From an uncultured Sphingomonadaceae bacterium (GTDB lineage: Bacteria > Pseudomonadota > Alphaproteobacteria > Sphingomonadales > Sphingomonadaceae), in assembly GCA_947489315.1 (NCBI GenBank), contig CANLCX010000001.1, positions 251,501 through 315,500 on the forward strand: a stretch of DNA of 64,000 nt, read 5' to 3'. Both the position numbers and the translations under genes were made by a program. The notes beneath the pieces were generated by a model. That model saw only the letters and a list, made by a program, of their open reading frames with translations, did no database searches and was not told where the DNA came from. Of the stretch, positions 53,887 through 62,836 are shown one piece after another (position 1 is the first letter of the stretch; the number at the start of each line of letters is the position of its first letter).

Positions 53887-54888
53887 TTAGCTAGCCTCTT
53901 CGCAGATCATGTTCCTACCACCACGCTTAGCGGCATATAACCCGTTGTCGGCGCGCTTGAGCCAATCCGAACAGATCCCGATTTTGTTAGACATTTTTGT
54001 AATACCAAAGCTAGCGGTAACCTTCAGATCAGGCGCGCTATCAAATCTACAATTGGAAATATTTTTGCGTAAATGATCGGCTGCTCCGATAGCTTCGTTC
54101 CTTTTTGTCCCAGTCATCAATATCGCAAATTCTTCTCCTCCAACCCTTGCGAACACGTCGGTCGGACTTAAGCTATTTCTAGTTTCAGCGGATATTGATC
54201 GTAAAACTTCATCGCCTATTGAGTGGCCAAATTTGTCATTAACTTGTTTAAAATGATCCAGATCAAAAAGAAGCAGTGCGCTGTCAATATTTTCCCGTTC
54301 AAATAGAGAAATCGTTCTCTGTACTTCACCTGCAAAAGCCCGACGATTTAAAGCACCTGTGAGTGAATCAGTGTCTGCTTCTTGACGCAATTCCAGTTCA
54401 TGGATCACTAATTCACCAAGATTGCTCAATAACTCGATATTGTTGTTGCTGAATTTTCTCGGCGCGGTATCGATCGCGCACAATGTTCCAATGTTATAGC
54501 CATCTGGCGACAATAGGGGCACGCCCAGATAACTTCTAATATTCGGATCTCCCGTAACGAGAGGGTTCTGGCTGAAGCGAGCGTCTTGGGTAGCGTTTTC
54601 GATGATTAAGGGTTTTGAATTTTGAATGGTATGCGTACAGAATGAAATGTTTCTTGCCGTTTCATTTACTTTTAGACCTTGATTGGATTTGAACCATTGG
54701 CGGTCAGCATCGACGAGAGAAACTAAGGTAATTGGTACATCAAGTGCCATTGACGCGATTTTGGTTATGCGGTCAAATCGTTCCTCGTTGCCAGTATCGA
54801 GTATATTGTAACGACAAAGTGCAGAGAGTCGCCCTTCTTCGTCATCCAATTTTGTGACCAAGTTCATTGGTTTAAGTTTCCCTGACAA
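53887..54888 (-). CDS. Diguanylate cyclase with GAF sensor
   Basis: A 333-residue protein. Residues about 20-160 form a GAF domain of the GGDEF-associated type (FDRITKIASMALDVPITLVS; FCTHTIQNSKPLIIENA; YLGVPLLSPDGYNIGTLCAI). Residues about 170-333 form a GGDEF domain (DSLTGALNRRAF; FDLDHFKQVNDKFGH; FARVGGEEFAIL). GGEEF is an active variant, so cyclic di-GMP synthesis is expected. The inhibitory RxxD site five residues before it is absent (SPTD). Single gene. Confidence 0.92.
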   Translation of the reverse strand: MSGKLKPMNLVTKLDDEEGRLSALCRYNILDTGNEERFDRITKIASMALDVPITLVSLVDADRQWFKSNQGLKVNETARNISFCTHTIQNSKPLIIENATQDARFSQNPLVTGDPNIRSYLGVPLLSPDGYNIGTLCAIDTAPRKFSNNNIELLSNLGELVIHELELRQEADTDSLTGALNRRAFAGEVQRTISLFERENIDSALLLFDLDHFKQVNDKFGHSIGDEVLRSISAETRNSLSPTDVFARVGGEEFAILMTGTKRNEAIGAADHLRKNISNCRFDSAPDLKVTASFGITKMSNKIGICSDWLKRADNGLYAAKRGGRNMICEEAS

Positions 54889-55011
54889 TGTTCAACAGAT
54901 TATATCTAGTGACGGACAATATGGGAGTTTGTTAAGTTCACATGATCGACCCGTTGAGAACCACACGATTGAGCCGATGCTCACAATGGTGAGAACAAAA
55001 TATGAATTCTG

Positions 55012-55046
55012 CTAGTGTCCGCTTTGGGCGCAAAAGCGGACACTAG
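55012..55046. repeat. Palindromic repeat unit, copy 2 (perfect 14-bp arms)
   Basis: CTAGTGTCCGCTTT and its exact reverse complement AAAGCGGACACTAG enclose the 7-nt loop GGGCGCA. Related copies are at 53729-53760 and, in part, at 55918-55950. It lies between the GGDEF gene and the Imm11-like gene; downstream of the latter on the minus strand it could also act as a terminator. Confidence 0.8.
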
Positions 55047-55058
55047 AAATCGGGTGAA

Positions 55059-55817
55059 TTAAGAAACAGTCCCCGTAATCTGCTTCATTTGATAATGTTT
55101 GGGGATACACAGACCTGCTCCAGCGATTTCGGCCTGCAATTCATCTGAAAAACAGACAAGCCACTCGCGAAATGCACGTTCCCGCCACAGGTGGGCAATG
55201 CCAAATGCAGCCTTGGTAAGGGCCAATCCAGTGACGCCTTTTTTTGATTTTTCATGAGTATAGTGATTGGGATAGTCTGGACCGTAGTCACGAAACGACT
55301 CTTCTTGGCTGTCTTCGGGAGAAAAGCTATCAAAATATTGACCGATAAACAGAGTATAATAGGAACCGGGATAAACTTTATTCCTTGGCATTCTGATTTC
55401 TATTGGAAAAAACTCATGCACGGCCGGCTCCAGCCGCTCTATTATCGCCTTCAGGGCTTCGTCCACCGCCAAAATACGATCATTTAACATGATAAGCGAC
55501 CCAAGTGATTTATAGCCCTTTTCGGTCACGAAAGACCGCGGCGGTTCATGAGGCTCAATCGGGCTGACGGGCAGTGCACCAGGACTTGATGCCGCTCCAC
55601 GCTCGCTTATGAGTTTATCTGCAACATAGCCTGCGTAAGAAGGGCCGTCGCCCTTACCACGATCGAACAGCCTTTTTTGCTCTTCAGGCGTCTGCTCCTG
55701 GTAGTATGCATTGAGACGACGGTACCAATCATCAGCTTCAAAATCGATGTGCGCCTCGAAGTTGCCCATCGGAAAAAACTCACCAAAGCCCGAAGGTAAA
55801 CTCATTCCCCAAACCAT
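55059..55817 (-). CDS. Unknown protein, Imm11/DUF1629-like
   Basis: A 252-residue soluble protein. The middle segment (SLGSLIMLNDRILAVDEALK, IIERLEPAVHEFFPIEIRMP, SYYTLFIGQYFDSF) resembles the Imm11/MXAN_0049 (DUF1629) family, proposed immunity proteins of polymorphic toxin systems. No toxin gene is adjacent. ATG 55817 with GGGAG 8 nt upstream is preferred over the GTG at 55820. The family call is from pattern memory only. Confidence 0.5.
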   Translation of the reverse strand: MVWGMSLPSGFGEFFPMGNFEAHIDFEADDWYRRLNAYYQEQTPEEQKRLFDRGKGDGPSYAGYVADKLISERGAASSPGALPVSPIEPHEPPRSFVTEKGYKSLGSLIMLNDRILAVDEALKAIIERLEPAVHEFFPIEIRMPRNKVYPGSYYTLFIGQYFDSFSPEDSQEESFRDYGPDYPNHYTHEKSKKGVTGLALTKAAFGIAHLWRERAFREWLVCFSDELQAEIAGAGLCIPKHYQMKQITGTVS

Positions 55818-55917
55818 CACCCAATCTCCCGCATCTCTAAGTTATAGGCCTTCCCATCCTGCGTTCTATATCCTTGATCAATTAATACAGAAGTTTGATT
55901 AACAATCCGGCCCAATT

Positions 55918-55950
55918 CTAATGTCCGCTTTCGGGATATTGCAGACGTTC
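55918..55950. repeat. Palindromic repeat unit, partial copy
   Basis: CTAATGTCCGCTTTCGGG matches the left arm of the repeat at 55012; the right arm (GCAGACGTT) is degenerate. Confidence 0.5.
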
Positions 55951-56043
55951 CCGGTATAACGCCGCCCATCAAATCCCCGCTTTCCTACAATGTACCATAT
56001 AGGTTATATCATGCACTCCCTCTAACTAGGAAGAGATTGCGTG

Positions 56044-56868
56044 ATGACCCAACTATCCCCCAAGCAGCCCGCCACCGAAACCCTTGATGCGCCTGCACCG
56101 CGCTGGACGCCGGAGAAGCAGGGTAAGTTTCTCGAAGCGCTTGCCCGCTCTGGGTCGGTGAAGGCGGCGGCAGCCTTTGTGGGGATGAGCCGGGAGAGCG
56201 CGCATCGGTTACGGCGGCGGGATAAGGGCAGGGCCTTTTCGCGGGCATGGGATGCAGCATTGATCCATGCGCGGGATGTTTATGCAGAGGAAGTGCTGGA
56301 AAAGGGTCTCAATGGTTGGGCCGAGACGGTCTGGTATCATGGTGAGGAGGTGGGAGAGCGGCAGCGTTTTTCGGTGCCTTTGTTGCTCGCCGCGCTCGCC
56401 CGGCTGGATGCCAAGGCGGATGAATGCGATCTGGCGGGCAATCCGGCGCGCGCCGCAGCAGCCGAGTTTGACGAGATGGTGGAAGCGATCAGCCAAGGCA
56501 GGGATTGTGCCGCAATGCTGGAGGAACAGGACAAGGAGGGGGAGCCGGATATAGAGCCGCCCTTTACCGGCATCCATAATGACAGTTTGATGCAACGGCT
56601 GCGCGAAAAGCAGGAGCGCGAGCAGATTGCCGCCACGGCGCCCGAAGATATCGACATATCCGACCTCGACCCCGACGATGCAGCTGACTGGGGCGAAATG
56701 CAATGGGAGCGCGCGATACGCAGCGGCATGAGCGATGACCCCGATTTCTGGACACGGGTGCGGGCCAGTGAAGCGGCGGCGGGCATTGTGCATGATGGCG
56801 ATGACGTTGGCGGCTTTATGCCAAGCGACAGCATGGGCGCGGCGAGCCCACAGGCGTCTCCGCTTTAG
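56044..56868 (+). CDS. Protein of unknown function with N-terminal HTH
   Basis: A 274-residue acidic protein. Residues 20-60 look like a helix-turn-helix used by terminase-small-subunit-like or transposon proteins: FLEALARSGSVKAAAAFVGM, then SRESAHRLRRRDKG. The rest is Ala- and Asp-rich with no domain that I know. AGGAAGAG precedes the ATG (a GTG 3 nt earlier is the alternative). It is convergent with pheA. Its GC-rich composition fits the core chromosome, so a phage origin, if any, is old. Confidence 0.6.
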   Translation: MTQLSPKQPATETLDAPAPRWTPEKQGKFLEALARSGSVKAAAAFVGMSRESAHRLRRRDKGRAFSRAWDAALIHARDVYAEEVLEKGLNGWAETVWYHGEEVGERQRFSVPLLLAALARLDAKADECDLAGNPARAAAAEFDEMVEAISQGRDCAAMLEEQDKEGEPDIEPPFTGIHNDSLMQRLREKQEREQIAATAPEDIDISDLDPDDAADWGEMQWERAIRSGMSDDPDFWTRVRASEAAAGIVHDGDDVGGFMPSDSMGAASPQASPL

Positions 56869-56931
56869 GGGGTGTGACCCGGTGTGACCCTATATCTGCT
56901 TCCCGTATCTGCTCGGGCGACCGCGTATCGC

Positions 56932-57831
56932 CTATTCTGTCTTGGTGCGCGGCCGGGCCTGGCGATAGGAGCCGAGCAGGCGCACGCTGTTGCAATGGAA
57001 ATGCAATTCTTCGAGCGCCCGGTCCACCGCCGGATCGCCGGGTGCGCCCTCAATATCGGCATAGAATTTCGAAGCGGAAAAGCTGCTGCCTTCCTGATAG
57101 CTTTCCAGCTTGGTCATGTTGACGCCATTGGTCGCAAAGCCGCCCATCGCTTTATAGAGCGCGGCGGGGACGTTTTTGACCTCAAAAATAAAGGTGGTCA
57201 TATTGGGGCCGCTGGCCTCGGGCACCGCAGCTGCGGGGGCGAGCAGAACGAAGCGGGTCATATTATGATCCTCGTCTTCAATCGCATTGGCAATGGGCTT
57301 CAGGCCATAAATCTGCGCGGCCAGCGGCGGCGCGATGGCTGCGGCATGCGGATCGTCATGTTGCGCGACATAAGCGGCCGCCGCTGCGGTATCGGCATAG
57401 GCGACCGGGATGATATCGTGCTTGCGCAGATAATGACGGCACTGGCCCAGCGCTTGCGGGTGGCTCATCGCCGTCTTGATTTCGGCATCAACGGATTTTG
57501 CCATCAGAGTGTGGCGAATCCGCATGAAATGCTCGGCGACTATATGCAGGCCCGATTCGGGGAGCAGGAAATGAATATCGGCCACGCGGCCATGCAGGCT
57601 GTTTTCAATCGGAATAATCGCACTGCCGGCCGTCCCGGTTTTGACCGCATCCAGGGCGTCTTCGAAGGAAAAACACGGCAAGGTCAGGCAATCCGGGGCA
57701 TATTCCATCGCGGCGAGGTGGGAGTTTGCGCCCGGTGCGCCTTGAAAGGCTATCGCTTGGGCTGGCGCTTCGGCGGCGGTTTCGGTCATTTTTTGGACCA
57801 TGCCCAAGGCGTTTTGCGGGAAGCTATTCAT
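56932..57831 (-). CDS. pheA: Prephenate dehydratase
   Basis: Converts prephenate to phenylpyruvate in phenylalanine synthesis. About 299 residues: AIAFQGAPGANSHLAAMEY near the start, IPIENSLHGRVADIHFLL (the G-x-x-x-E-N-S motif), the threonine-containing segment NMTRFVLLAP, and a C-terminal ACT domain (NMTTFIFEVKNVPAALYKA) with VNMTKLESYQE that binds phenylalanine for feedback inhibition. There is no chorismate mutase domain. Start at 57831 is favoured by comparison with family N-termini; the frame is open to 57924. Confidence 0.93.
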   Translation of the reverse strand: MNSFPQNALGMVQKMTETAAEAPAQAIAFQGAPGANSHLAAMEYAPDCLTLPCFSFEDALDAVKTGTAGSAIIPIENSLHGRVADIHFLLPESGLHIVAEHFMRIRHTLMAKSVDAEIKTAMSHPQALGQCRHYLRKHDIIPVAYADTAAAAAYVAQHDDPHAAAIAPPLAAQIYGLKPIANAIEDEDHNMTRFVLLAPAAAVPEASGPNMTTFIFEVKNVPAALYKAMGGFATNGVNMTKLESYQEGSSFSASKFYADIEGAPGDPAVDRALEELHFHCNSVRLLGSYRQARPRTKTE

Positions 57832-58051
57832 GATGCTGTCGATTCCTGTTCTTTGCGCCCGTATATTCAAGGCCGCGATTGCCGCACAAATCGGGTCTAC
57901 GCAAGACCTGATCGCATATCGCAAAACTGGCGCAACAATATTAGCAAGCGGGACAGCAATTGAGGTCTTGCTTTGAATCGGCGCTCTTATTAGAGAAAGC
58001 GCAAAGTTTTGGCAGGCGGCTCCTGCGTGTTATTCAGGGATTTGAGACAAG

Positions 58052-58690
58052 ATGGACAATAACAACACCATTGCTGGCTGGGTATTGGCAGGCGGAATCG
58101 CAGCACTTGGCTTTTCGATCTTGAGTGGAAAATATTTCCACGCTGACAAGAATGAGCGTCCCGAGACAATGGGCTTTGCTATCGAAGGTGTCGAATCATC
58201 CGATGGCGGCAAGGAAGAAGTGCCGATGAGCATGATGCTCGCCAAGGCCGATATGGCGGCGGGTGAAGCGGTATTCAAAAAATGCATTGCCTGTCACACG
58301 ATCAATGATGGCGGTGCCAATGGTATCGGACCGAATCTCTATAATTCACTTGGCAAACCGCACGGCCATGTCGCAGGTTTCGCCTATAGCGATGCCCTGT
58401 CATCGGTCGAAGGTGACTGGAATTTCGACAATATGAACGCGTGGCTGATATCCCCGCGTAAATATGCGCCCGGCACGAAAATGACCTTTGCCGGTCTCAG
58501 CAAGCCGGAAGATCGCGCCAATGTCATCGCCTATATGAATGCGCAGGGATCGAATCTCCCATATCCTGAGCCACCAGCAGCGGAAGAAGCGCCGGTTGAA
58601 GGTGAAGAGGCTGTAGCTGAAGCAGATGCAGCAGCAACTGAAGTGGCAGAAGAAACCGTGGCGGCAGACGAAGCGGCTGCTGCGGAATAA
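58052..58690 (+). CDS. Membrane-anchored class I cytochrome c
   Basis: A 212-residue cytochrome with an uncleaved N-terminal helix (TIAGWVLAGGIAALGFSIL), the haem site KCIACHTIND (C-x-x-C-H), IGPNLYN, and the distal methionine in APGTKMTFAGLS, as in mitochondrial-type cytochrome c2/c552. The last 45 residues are an Ala/Glu-rich tail after YPEPPAAEEAP. It should shuttle electrons between bc1 and oxidases. Divergent from pheA, a neighbourhood common in sphingomonads. Confidence 0.9.
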   Translation: MDNNNTIAGWVLAGGIAALGFSILSGKYFHADKNERPETMGFAIEGVESSDGGKEEVPMSMMLAKADMAAGEAVFKKCIACHTINDGGANGIGPNLYNSLGKPHGHVAGFAYSDALSSVEGDWNFDNMNAWLISPRKYAPGTKMTFAGLSKPEDRANVIAYMNAQGSNLPYPEPPAAEEAPVEGEEAVAEADAAATEVAEETVAADEAAAAE

Positions 58691-58702
58691 GCCGTTTAGC
58701 GG

Positions 58703-59572
58703 TTAGCCGCAGTCTAAGCCGTAAAAGTCCTGGATAATCTTCCAGGCTTCATCAGCGGTTTCTACAAATTGGAATAGATCGAGGTCTTTGGCGCTGATTG
58801 TGCCCTCTTCGGCTAGCGCCTCAAAATTGATGACCCGATTCCAAAAGTCCTTGCCAAACAGGATGATGGGCAGCTTTTCCATCTTGCCGGTCTGGACCAG
58901 CGTGAGCAGCTCGAAAAATTCATCAAACGTTCCGAACCCGCCCGGGAAGACAGCAACTGCCCGAGCGCGCAACAGGAAGTGCATCTTGCGCAGCGCAAAA
59001 TAATGAAACTGGAAACTGAGCGAGGGCGTTACATATTCATTGGGCGCCTGTTCATGCGGCAGAACGATGTTCAGGCCGATTGAATCTTTGCCAGCATCGG
59101 TAGCACCGCGATTGGCCGCTTCCATGATAGAAGGACCACCGCCGGAACAAACAACAAAGTCGCGCTTCCCATTTTCTTCGATGCCACAATTGCTGGCGAG
59201 TTGCCCCAATTTGCGGGCCTCATCATAATATTTGGACTTTTCCTTCAAGCGTTTGGCGGTCTTTAAAGACGCTTCATCATTGGCCACTTCAATCAGCGCA
59301 TCCGCCTTGCTGGGTTCAGGAATACGCGCCGAGCCGTACATGACCAGTGTCGAGCCAATGCCTGCTTCGTCAAGTAACATCTCGGGCTTAAGCAGCTCGA
59401 GCTGGAAACGGACCGGCCGGAGCTCCTCCCGCAGCAGGAAATCATTGTCCTGAAAAGCGAGCGTATAAGCAGGGTCTTCGGTCTGGGGCGTGCTGAGAGC
59501 CTGTTTCCTGGCGAAATCGGCTTCTTGTTTGGCACGGTAGAAGCGGCGGTCGTGTAAATCTTTGTTTGTCAT
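58703..59572 (-). CDS. LOG-family/TIGR00730-like Rossmann protein
   Basis: A 289-residue protein with the lysine-decarboxylase-like (LOG) fold. LVMYGSARIPEP, then VVCSGGGPSIMEAANRGA and the signature FPGGFGTFDEFFELLTLVQT (P-G-G-x-G-T-x-x-E). LOG proteins release cytokinins or hydrolyse nucleotide monophosphates; the exact activity here is unknown. About 80 extra N-terminal residues precede the core. Confidence 0.85.
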   Translation of the reverse strand: MTNKDLHDRRFYRAKQEADFARKQALSTPQTEDPAYTLAFQDNDFLLREELRPVRFQLELLKPEMLLDEAGIGSTLVMYGSARIPEPSKADALIEVANDEASLKTAKRLKEKSKYYDEARKLGQLASNCGIEENGKRDFVVCSGGGPSIMEAANRGATDAGKDSIGLNIVLPHEQAPNEYVTPSLSFQFHYFALRKMHFLLRARAVAVFPGGFGTFDEFFELLTLVQTGKMEKLPIILFGKDFWNRVINFEALAEEGTISAKDLDLFQFVETADEAWKIIQDFYGLDCG

Positions 59573-59638
59573 GGCTTTGTCCTAGAGCATAGCAATGTGA
59601 CTTGCCAATGAACTTAATGGTTTATCGGAAATATATGG

Positions 59639-60304
59639 TTAGCGGCAATAGCCGTTACCGCCCATATCAAAATGGAAATGATCATGGTGGTCGGCATTGA
59701 AATCGGGGCTGAGTACGGTTCCGAAGCGGCGGCAAGCACTTTTGTGAATCGCCCGCAGGAATTGCTTCTCTTGGCGGCCATTGCGCCAGTTTTTGGTCAA
59801 AGTGATCCGCCGACCGTCGGCAAGCACAAAGCCGGATACATCAATGGCATTGGCGCGGCCATGTTCGGACAAGCGCCCGGACCCGGCGATTCGGCGGCAG
59901 CTATAACTGCCCATGGTCTCGATCCGGATCAGTTCGCTACCGAGATATTGGCGCGCGGCGCGTTTGACGGCATATTCAGTCCAGGCTGCAAATTTGTTGG
60001 CCAGCTCGCATTTCACCGGGCCGAGATTTGTGACCTCTGTGCTGCGACCGACATCCAGCATTTTGATGGCGTCTATTTGGCTGCATCCTCCGCTGAAATT
60101 CTGATTAGGCAGCGGGGAGAAGCGAACACCCGCGTTACGCAATTGGCCGAAACACTGCTGGGCACTAGGACTAGGTTCGATTTTCCCACCGCCACCGGAT
60201 GGTCGCTTACTATCGGGTATTCCGCAAGCGCTAAGCGCTAGCGATAAGAGGCCTAAAACTATAAAATTATGCGCAACTGGCGCTTTTCCAAATGTTTTTT
60301 GCAT
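59639..60304 (-). CDS. Extensin-like lipoprotein
   Basis: A 221-residue protein with a lipoprotein signal peptide ending in LALSAC and a linker of Gly/Pro/Ser, followed by an extensin-like C-terminal domain (PF06904 pattern): GVRFSPLPN, CSQIDAIKML, KFAAWTEYAVKRAARQYLG, SEHGRANAIDVSGF, and DHHDHFHFDMG at the end. The His/Asp residues of SEHGRANAIDV and DHFH match a D-Ala-D-Ala peptidase-like metal site, so a peptidoglycan role is plausible. Confidence 0.85.
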   Translation of the reverse strand: MQKTFGKAPVAHNFIVLGLLSLALSACGIPDSKRPSGGGGKIEPSPSAQQCFGQLRNAGVRFSPLPNQNFSGGCSQIDAIKMLDVGRSTEVTNLGPVKCELANKFAAWTEYAVKRAARQYLGSELIRIETMGSYSCRRIAGSGRLSEHGRANAIDVSGFVLADGRRITLTKNWRNGRQEKQFLRAIHKSACRRFGTVLSPDFNADHHDHFHFDMGGNGYCR

Positions 60305-60438
60305 AAAAAGCGCTTGACGAAGCGTTCCTAAATCTCAGCTGAAGATTAGGGCTTATAGTCGTTTTTAAGACCGATGGGACAGAATTTGCGACAAGCTGAT
60401 ACAAATAAATTCTGGACCTATGGAGTCGGACTATCCAA

Positions 60439-61068
60439 ATGGAAGCGATGATAGCTGCGGTCCGAACATTGAACAGTTTGCCAATTTTTTGGTTATTGTT
60501 GAGCCTTCCCGCTCTTGCGCTGATGCGCGGTTATTGGGTCGGTGATATTATCGCAATGGATATGCTGCATCCCACCGGAGAGTTTTCCGCGCGGTTCATG
60601 ATCATTGCGATGGTCATATCACCGCTAGTCACGATTTTCGGTAATCGCGGTTGGACCGGTTGGTTGCTTCGGCGCAGACGATCTTTCGGGGTAGCGGCTT
60701 TTATTTACGCGATGCTGCATCTGGTTTTCTACGTCATCGATATGGAGGAACTGGAGCCGATATTGGCCGAGTTCTGGGCGCCCGGTATCTGGACCGGCTG
60801 GGCTGCGATGTTGTTATTTGTGCCGCTGGCGATCACCAGCAATGATGCGTCGATGCGGTGGCTCAAACGCCGTTGGAAGATTTTACAACGCCTGGTCTAT
60901 GGCGCAGCACTGCTGACATTGGCCCATTGGCTGTTGATTCATGATGGTATGACCGGCGCACTCGTGCATTTTATTCCGTTGTTCATGTTACAGTTATTGC
61001 GAATGATTATCATCTATGGCAGAAAGAAAAAGAACGTCATCAAAGCTGATTCGCCTCGGCCTCTTTGA
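60439..61068 (+). CDS. MsrQ/YedZ-like ferric-reductase transmembrane protein
   Basis: A 209-residue membrane protein of the ferric reductase-like (MsrQ) type with about five to six helices. Histidines in AMLHLVFYVIDM and LTLAHWLLIHDG are the likely haem ligands, and the loop LKRRWKILQRLVYGAA is typical of the family. MsrQ passes electrons to the periplasmic methionine sulfoxide reductase MsrP, but no msrP is next to it. Confidence 0.8.
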   Translation: MEAMIAAVRTLNSLPIFWLLLSLPALALMRGYWVGDIIAMDMLHPTGEFSARFMIIAMVISPLVTIFGNRGWTGWLLRRRRSFGVAAFIYAMLHLVFYVIDMEELEPILAEFWAPGIWTGWAAMLLFVPLAITSNDASMRWLKRRWKILQRLVYGAALLTLAHWLLIHDGMTGALVHFIPLFMLQLLRMIIIYGRKKKNVIKADSPRPL

Positions 61069-61123
61069 CAACCGAACGATTGAAATCCCATCCCATCCCG
61101 ATTTTTAGTTGGAGTTTTTAAAA

Positions 61124-61435
61124 ATGAAATACCCTGCAATTACCGCCACACTTGCCGCCGCTACAATGGCTCTCGGTTTCTCCGCCCCAGCGCACGCCAC
61201 GGGCAAAATGACATGTGAAGCTGGGCCGCAATCTGGTTGGGTTAGTCGCGCTGATCTGGAGGCCGATCTGGTCGAAAAAGGCTGGAAAATCAAAAAGTCC
61301 AAGGTCGATGGCGGTTGCTATGAAGTCTATGGCACAACTCCTGAAGGCGACCGGGTCGAAGCTTATTTTCACCCCGTATCGATGGAAAAATTACTGGTCC
61401 TTCGCCGCGGCAAAGAGCTTTTCCGCAAGAAATAA
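61124..61435 (+). CDS. Small exported PepSY-like protein
   Basis: A 103-residue protein with a cleavable signal peptide (APAHA end). The mature part GWVSRADLEADLVEKGWKIK, then KVDGGCYEVYGTTPEGDRVE, resembles the PepSY_2 fold of small periplasmic proteins. The ATG follows GGAG by 9 nt. It follows the MsrQ-like gene by 55 nt and may belong with it, as PepSY proteins often accompany membrane electron-transfer proteins. Confidence 0.7.
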   Translation: MKYPAITATLAAATMALGFSAPAHATGKMTCEAGPQSGWVSRADLEADLVEKGWKIKKSKVDGGCYEVYGTTPEGDRVEAYFHPVSMEKLLVLRRGKELFRKK

Positions 61436-61502
61436 TCTGCTCTGATCAATTTATCGAGGCCGGCATAATTGTCGCTTGACTTGCTGCGCTGCAACATACA
61501 TT

Positions 61503-61560
61503 GCGGCGACGGGCCACGCGGTCCCAACGCCGCGCGAGCTCTCTGTAAGGAGAAGCGTAC
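61503..61560 (+). promoter_or_regulatory. serC leader, probable serC RNA motif
   Basis: A nested hairpin lies before serC: outer stem GCGGCG/CGCCGC (61503-61508 with 61528-61533) and inner stem GGGCC/GGTCC (61511-61515 with 61520-61524) around an ACGC loop, followed by GCGAGCTCTCTGTAAGGAG that includes the ribosome site. The position and sequence resemble the serC motif described upstream of serC in alphaproteobacteria. A TTGACT box at 61476 may be the -35 element. Not confirmed by a covariance model. Confidence 0.6.
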
Positions 61561-62733
61561 ATGACTGATACTAATGTTCCGACGCCTGAATTGCGTCCAA
61601 ATTGCCCGAATTTTTCTTCGGGCCCTACCGCCAAATTTCCTGGTTGGTCTCTCGATAAATTGAACACTGTGGCCATGGGCCGCTCCCACCGTTCTGCTAC
61701 CGGCAAGGCGCGGCTGAAATATGCCATTGACCTCAGCCGTGAGTTGCTCGGCATCCCCGACGACTATCTCATTGGCATTGTTCCGGCGTCCGATACCGGC
61801 GCGGTTGAACTGGCGATGTGGAATATGCTTGGCGCGCGTCCTGTGACGGTCGCGGCTTGGGAAAGCTTCGGCAACGTCTGGATTCAGGATGCTGTGAAAC
61901 AGCTGAAACCAGCTGACCTGACGGTGCTTGAGGCCGACTATGGCGAAATTCCCGACCTGACCCAGATCGACAAGGGTGATGATATTGTCTTTACCTGGAA
62001 CGGTACGACATCAGGCGCAAAAATTCCCGATACGGACTGGATCGCAGACGACCGCGATGGAGTCACTATTAATGATGCAACCAGCGCTGTGTTCGCGCAG
62101 CCAATGGATTGGGCAAAGCTCGATGCCACCACCTATAGCTGGCAAAAAGTCATGGGTTCGGAAGCCGGTCACGGCATGCTGATCCTCAGCCCACGCGCAG
62201 TCGAACGTATTGAAAGCTATAGCCCCAGCTGGCCGCTCCCGAAAATTTTCCGTGTGAAGAAGGGCGATAAATTGAACCGCGCAATCTTTGAAGGCGCAAC
62301 CATCAACACGCCATCGTTGCTTGCGACCGAAGATTATATCGCGTCACTCGAATGGGCCAAATCCATTGGTGGCTTGCAAGAGCTTCACGCCCGCGCAGAC
62401 CGCAATGCCAAGATTGTCCATGACTGGATTGAAGCGACGCCTTGGCTGCGCAATATGGTCAGCGATCCCGCGAAATGGACCAATACCGGTGTCTGCATGA
62501 TGTTCCAGGGTGATTGGTATGATGGCTTGAGCGACGAAGATAAAGCCGCTGTGCCCAAGAAAATCGCCGGTATGCTCGAAAAAATGGATATCGCGTATGA
62601 CTTTAACGGTTACCGTGACGCGCCACCGTCTTTGCGTATCTGGTGCGGTTCGACCGTTGAGGAAGAAGATGTCCGCCGCCTGCTGCCCTGGATTGAATGG
62701 GCCTTTGCGCAGGTTAAAGCCGAGCTATCCTGA
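61561..62733 (+). CDS. serC: Phosphoserine transaminase
   Basis: A 390-residue PLP-dependent enzyme that converts 3-phosphohydroxypyruvate to phosphoserine. It belongs to the alphaproteobacterial SerC class: NFSSGPTAKFPGWSLDKLN, MGRSHRSATGKARL near the N-terminus, TWNGTTSGAKIP, and the PLP-lysine in TYSWQKVMGSEAGHGMLI, then GATINTPSLLATEDYI. The AGGAG site lies in the leader hairpin region. It is followed by serA after a terminator-like hairpin. Confidence 0.95.
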   Translation: MTDTNVPTPELRPNCPNFSSGPTAKFPGWSLDKLNTVAMGRSHRSATGKARLKYAIDLSRELLGIPDDYLIGIVPASDTGAVELAMWNMLGARPVTVAAWESFGNVWIQDAVKQLKPADLTVLEADYGEIPDLTQIDKGDDIVFTWNGTTSGAKIPDTDWIADDRDGVTINDATSAVFAQPMDWAKLDATTYSWQKVMGSEAGHGMLILSPRAVERIESYSPSWPLPKIFRVKKGDKLNRAIFEGATINTPSLLATEDYIASLEWAKSIGGLQELHARADRNAKIVHDWIEATPWLRNMVSDPAKWTNTGVCMMFQGDWYDGLSDEDKAAVPKKIAGMLEKMDIAYDFNGYRDAPPSLRIWCGSTVEEEDVRRLLPWIEWAFAQVKAELS

Positions 62734-62742
62734 AAATAAACG

Positions 62743-62778
62743 GGCTCCGCGCATGATGTGGAGCCTCCTAATTTTTTG
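62743..62778 (+). terminator. Rho-independent terminator after serC
   Basis: GGCTCC (62743-62748) and GGAGCC (62760-62765) form a stem around 11 nt, followed by a run of six T (62772-62777). It stands between serC and serA, so serA may need its own promoter or partial read-through. Confidence 0.75.
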
Positions 62779-62836
62779 CGCTTAGCTGCGCTAGCTCCGC
62801 ATCAAGTTCGGAGCACAAAACACAGGAATCATCAAA

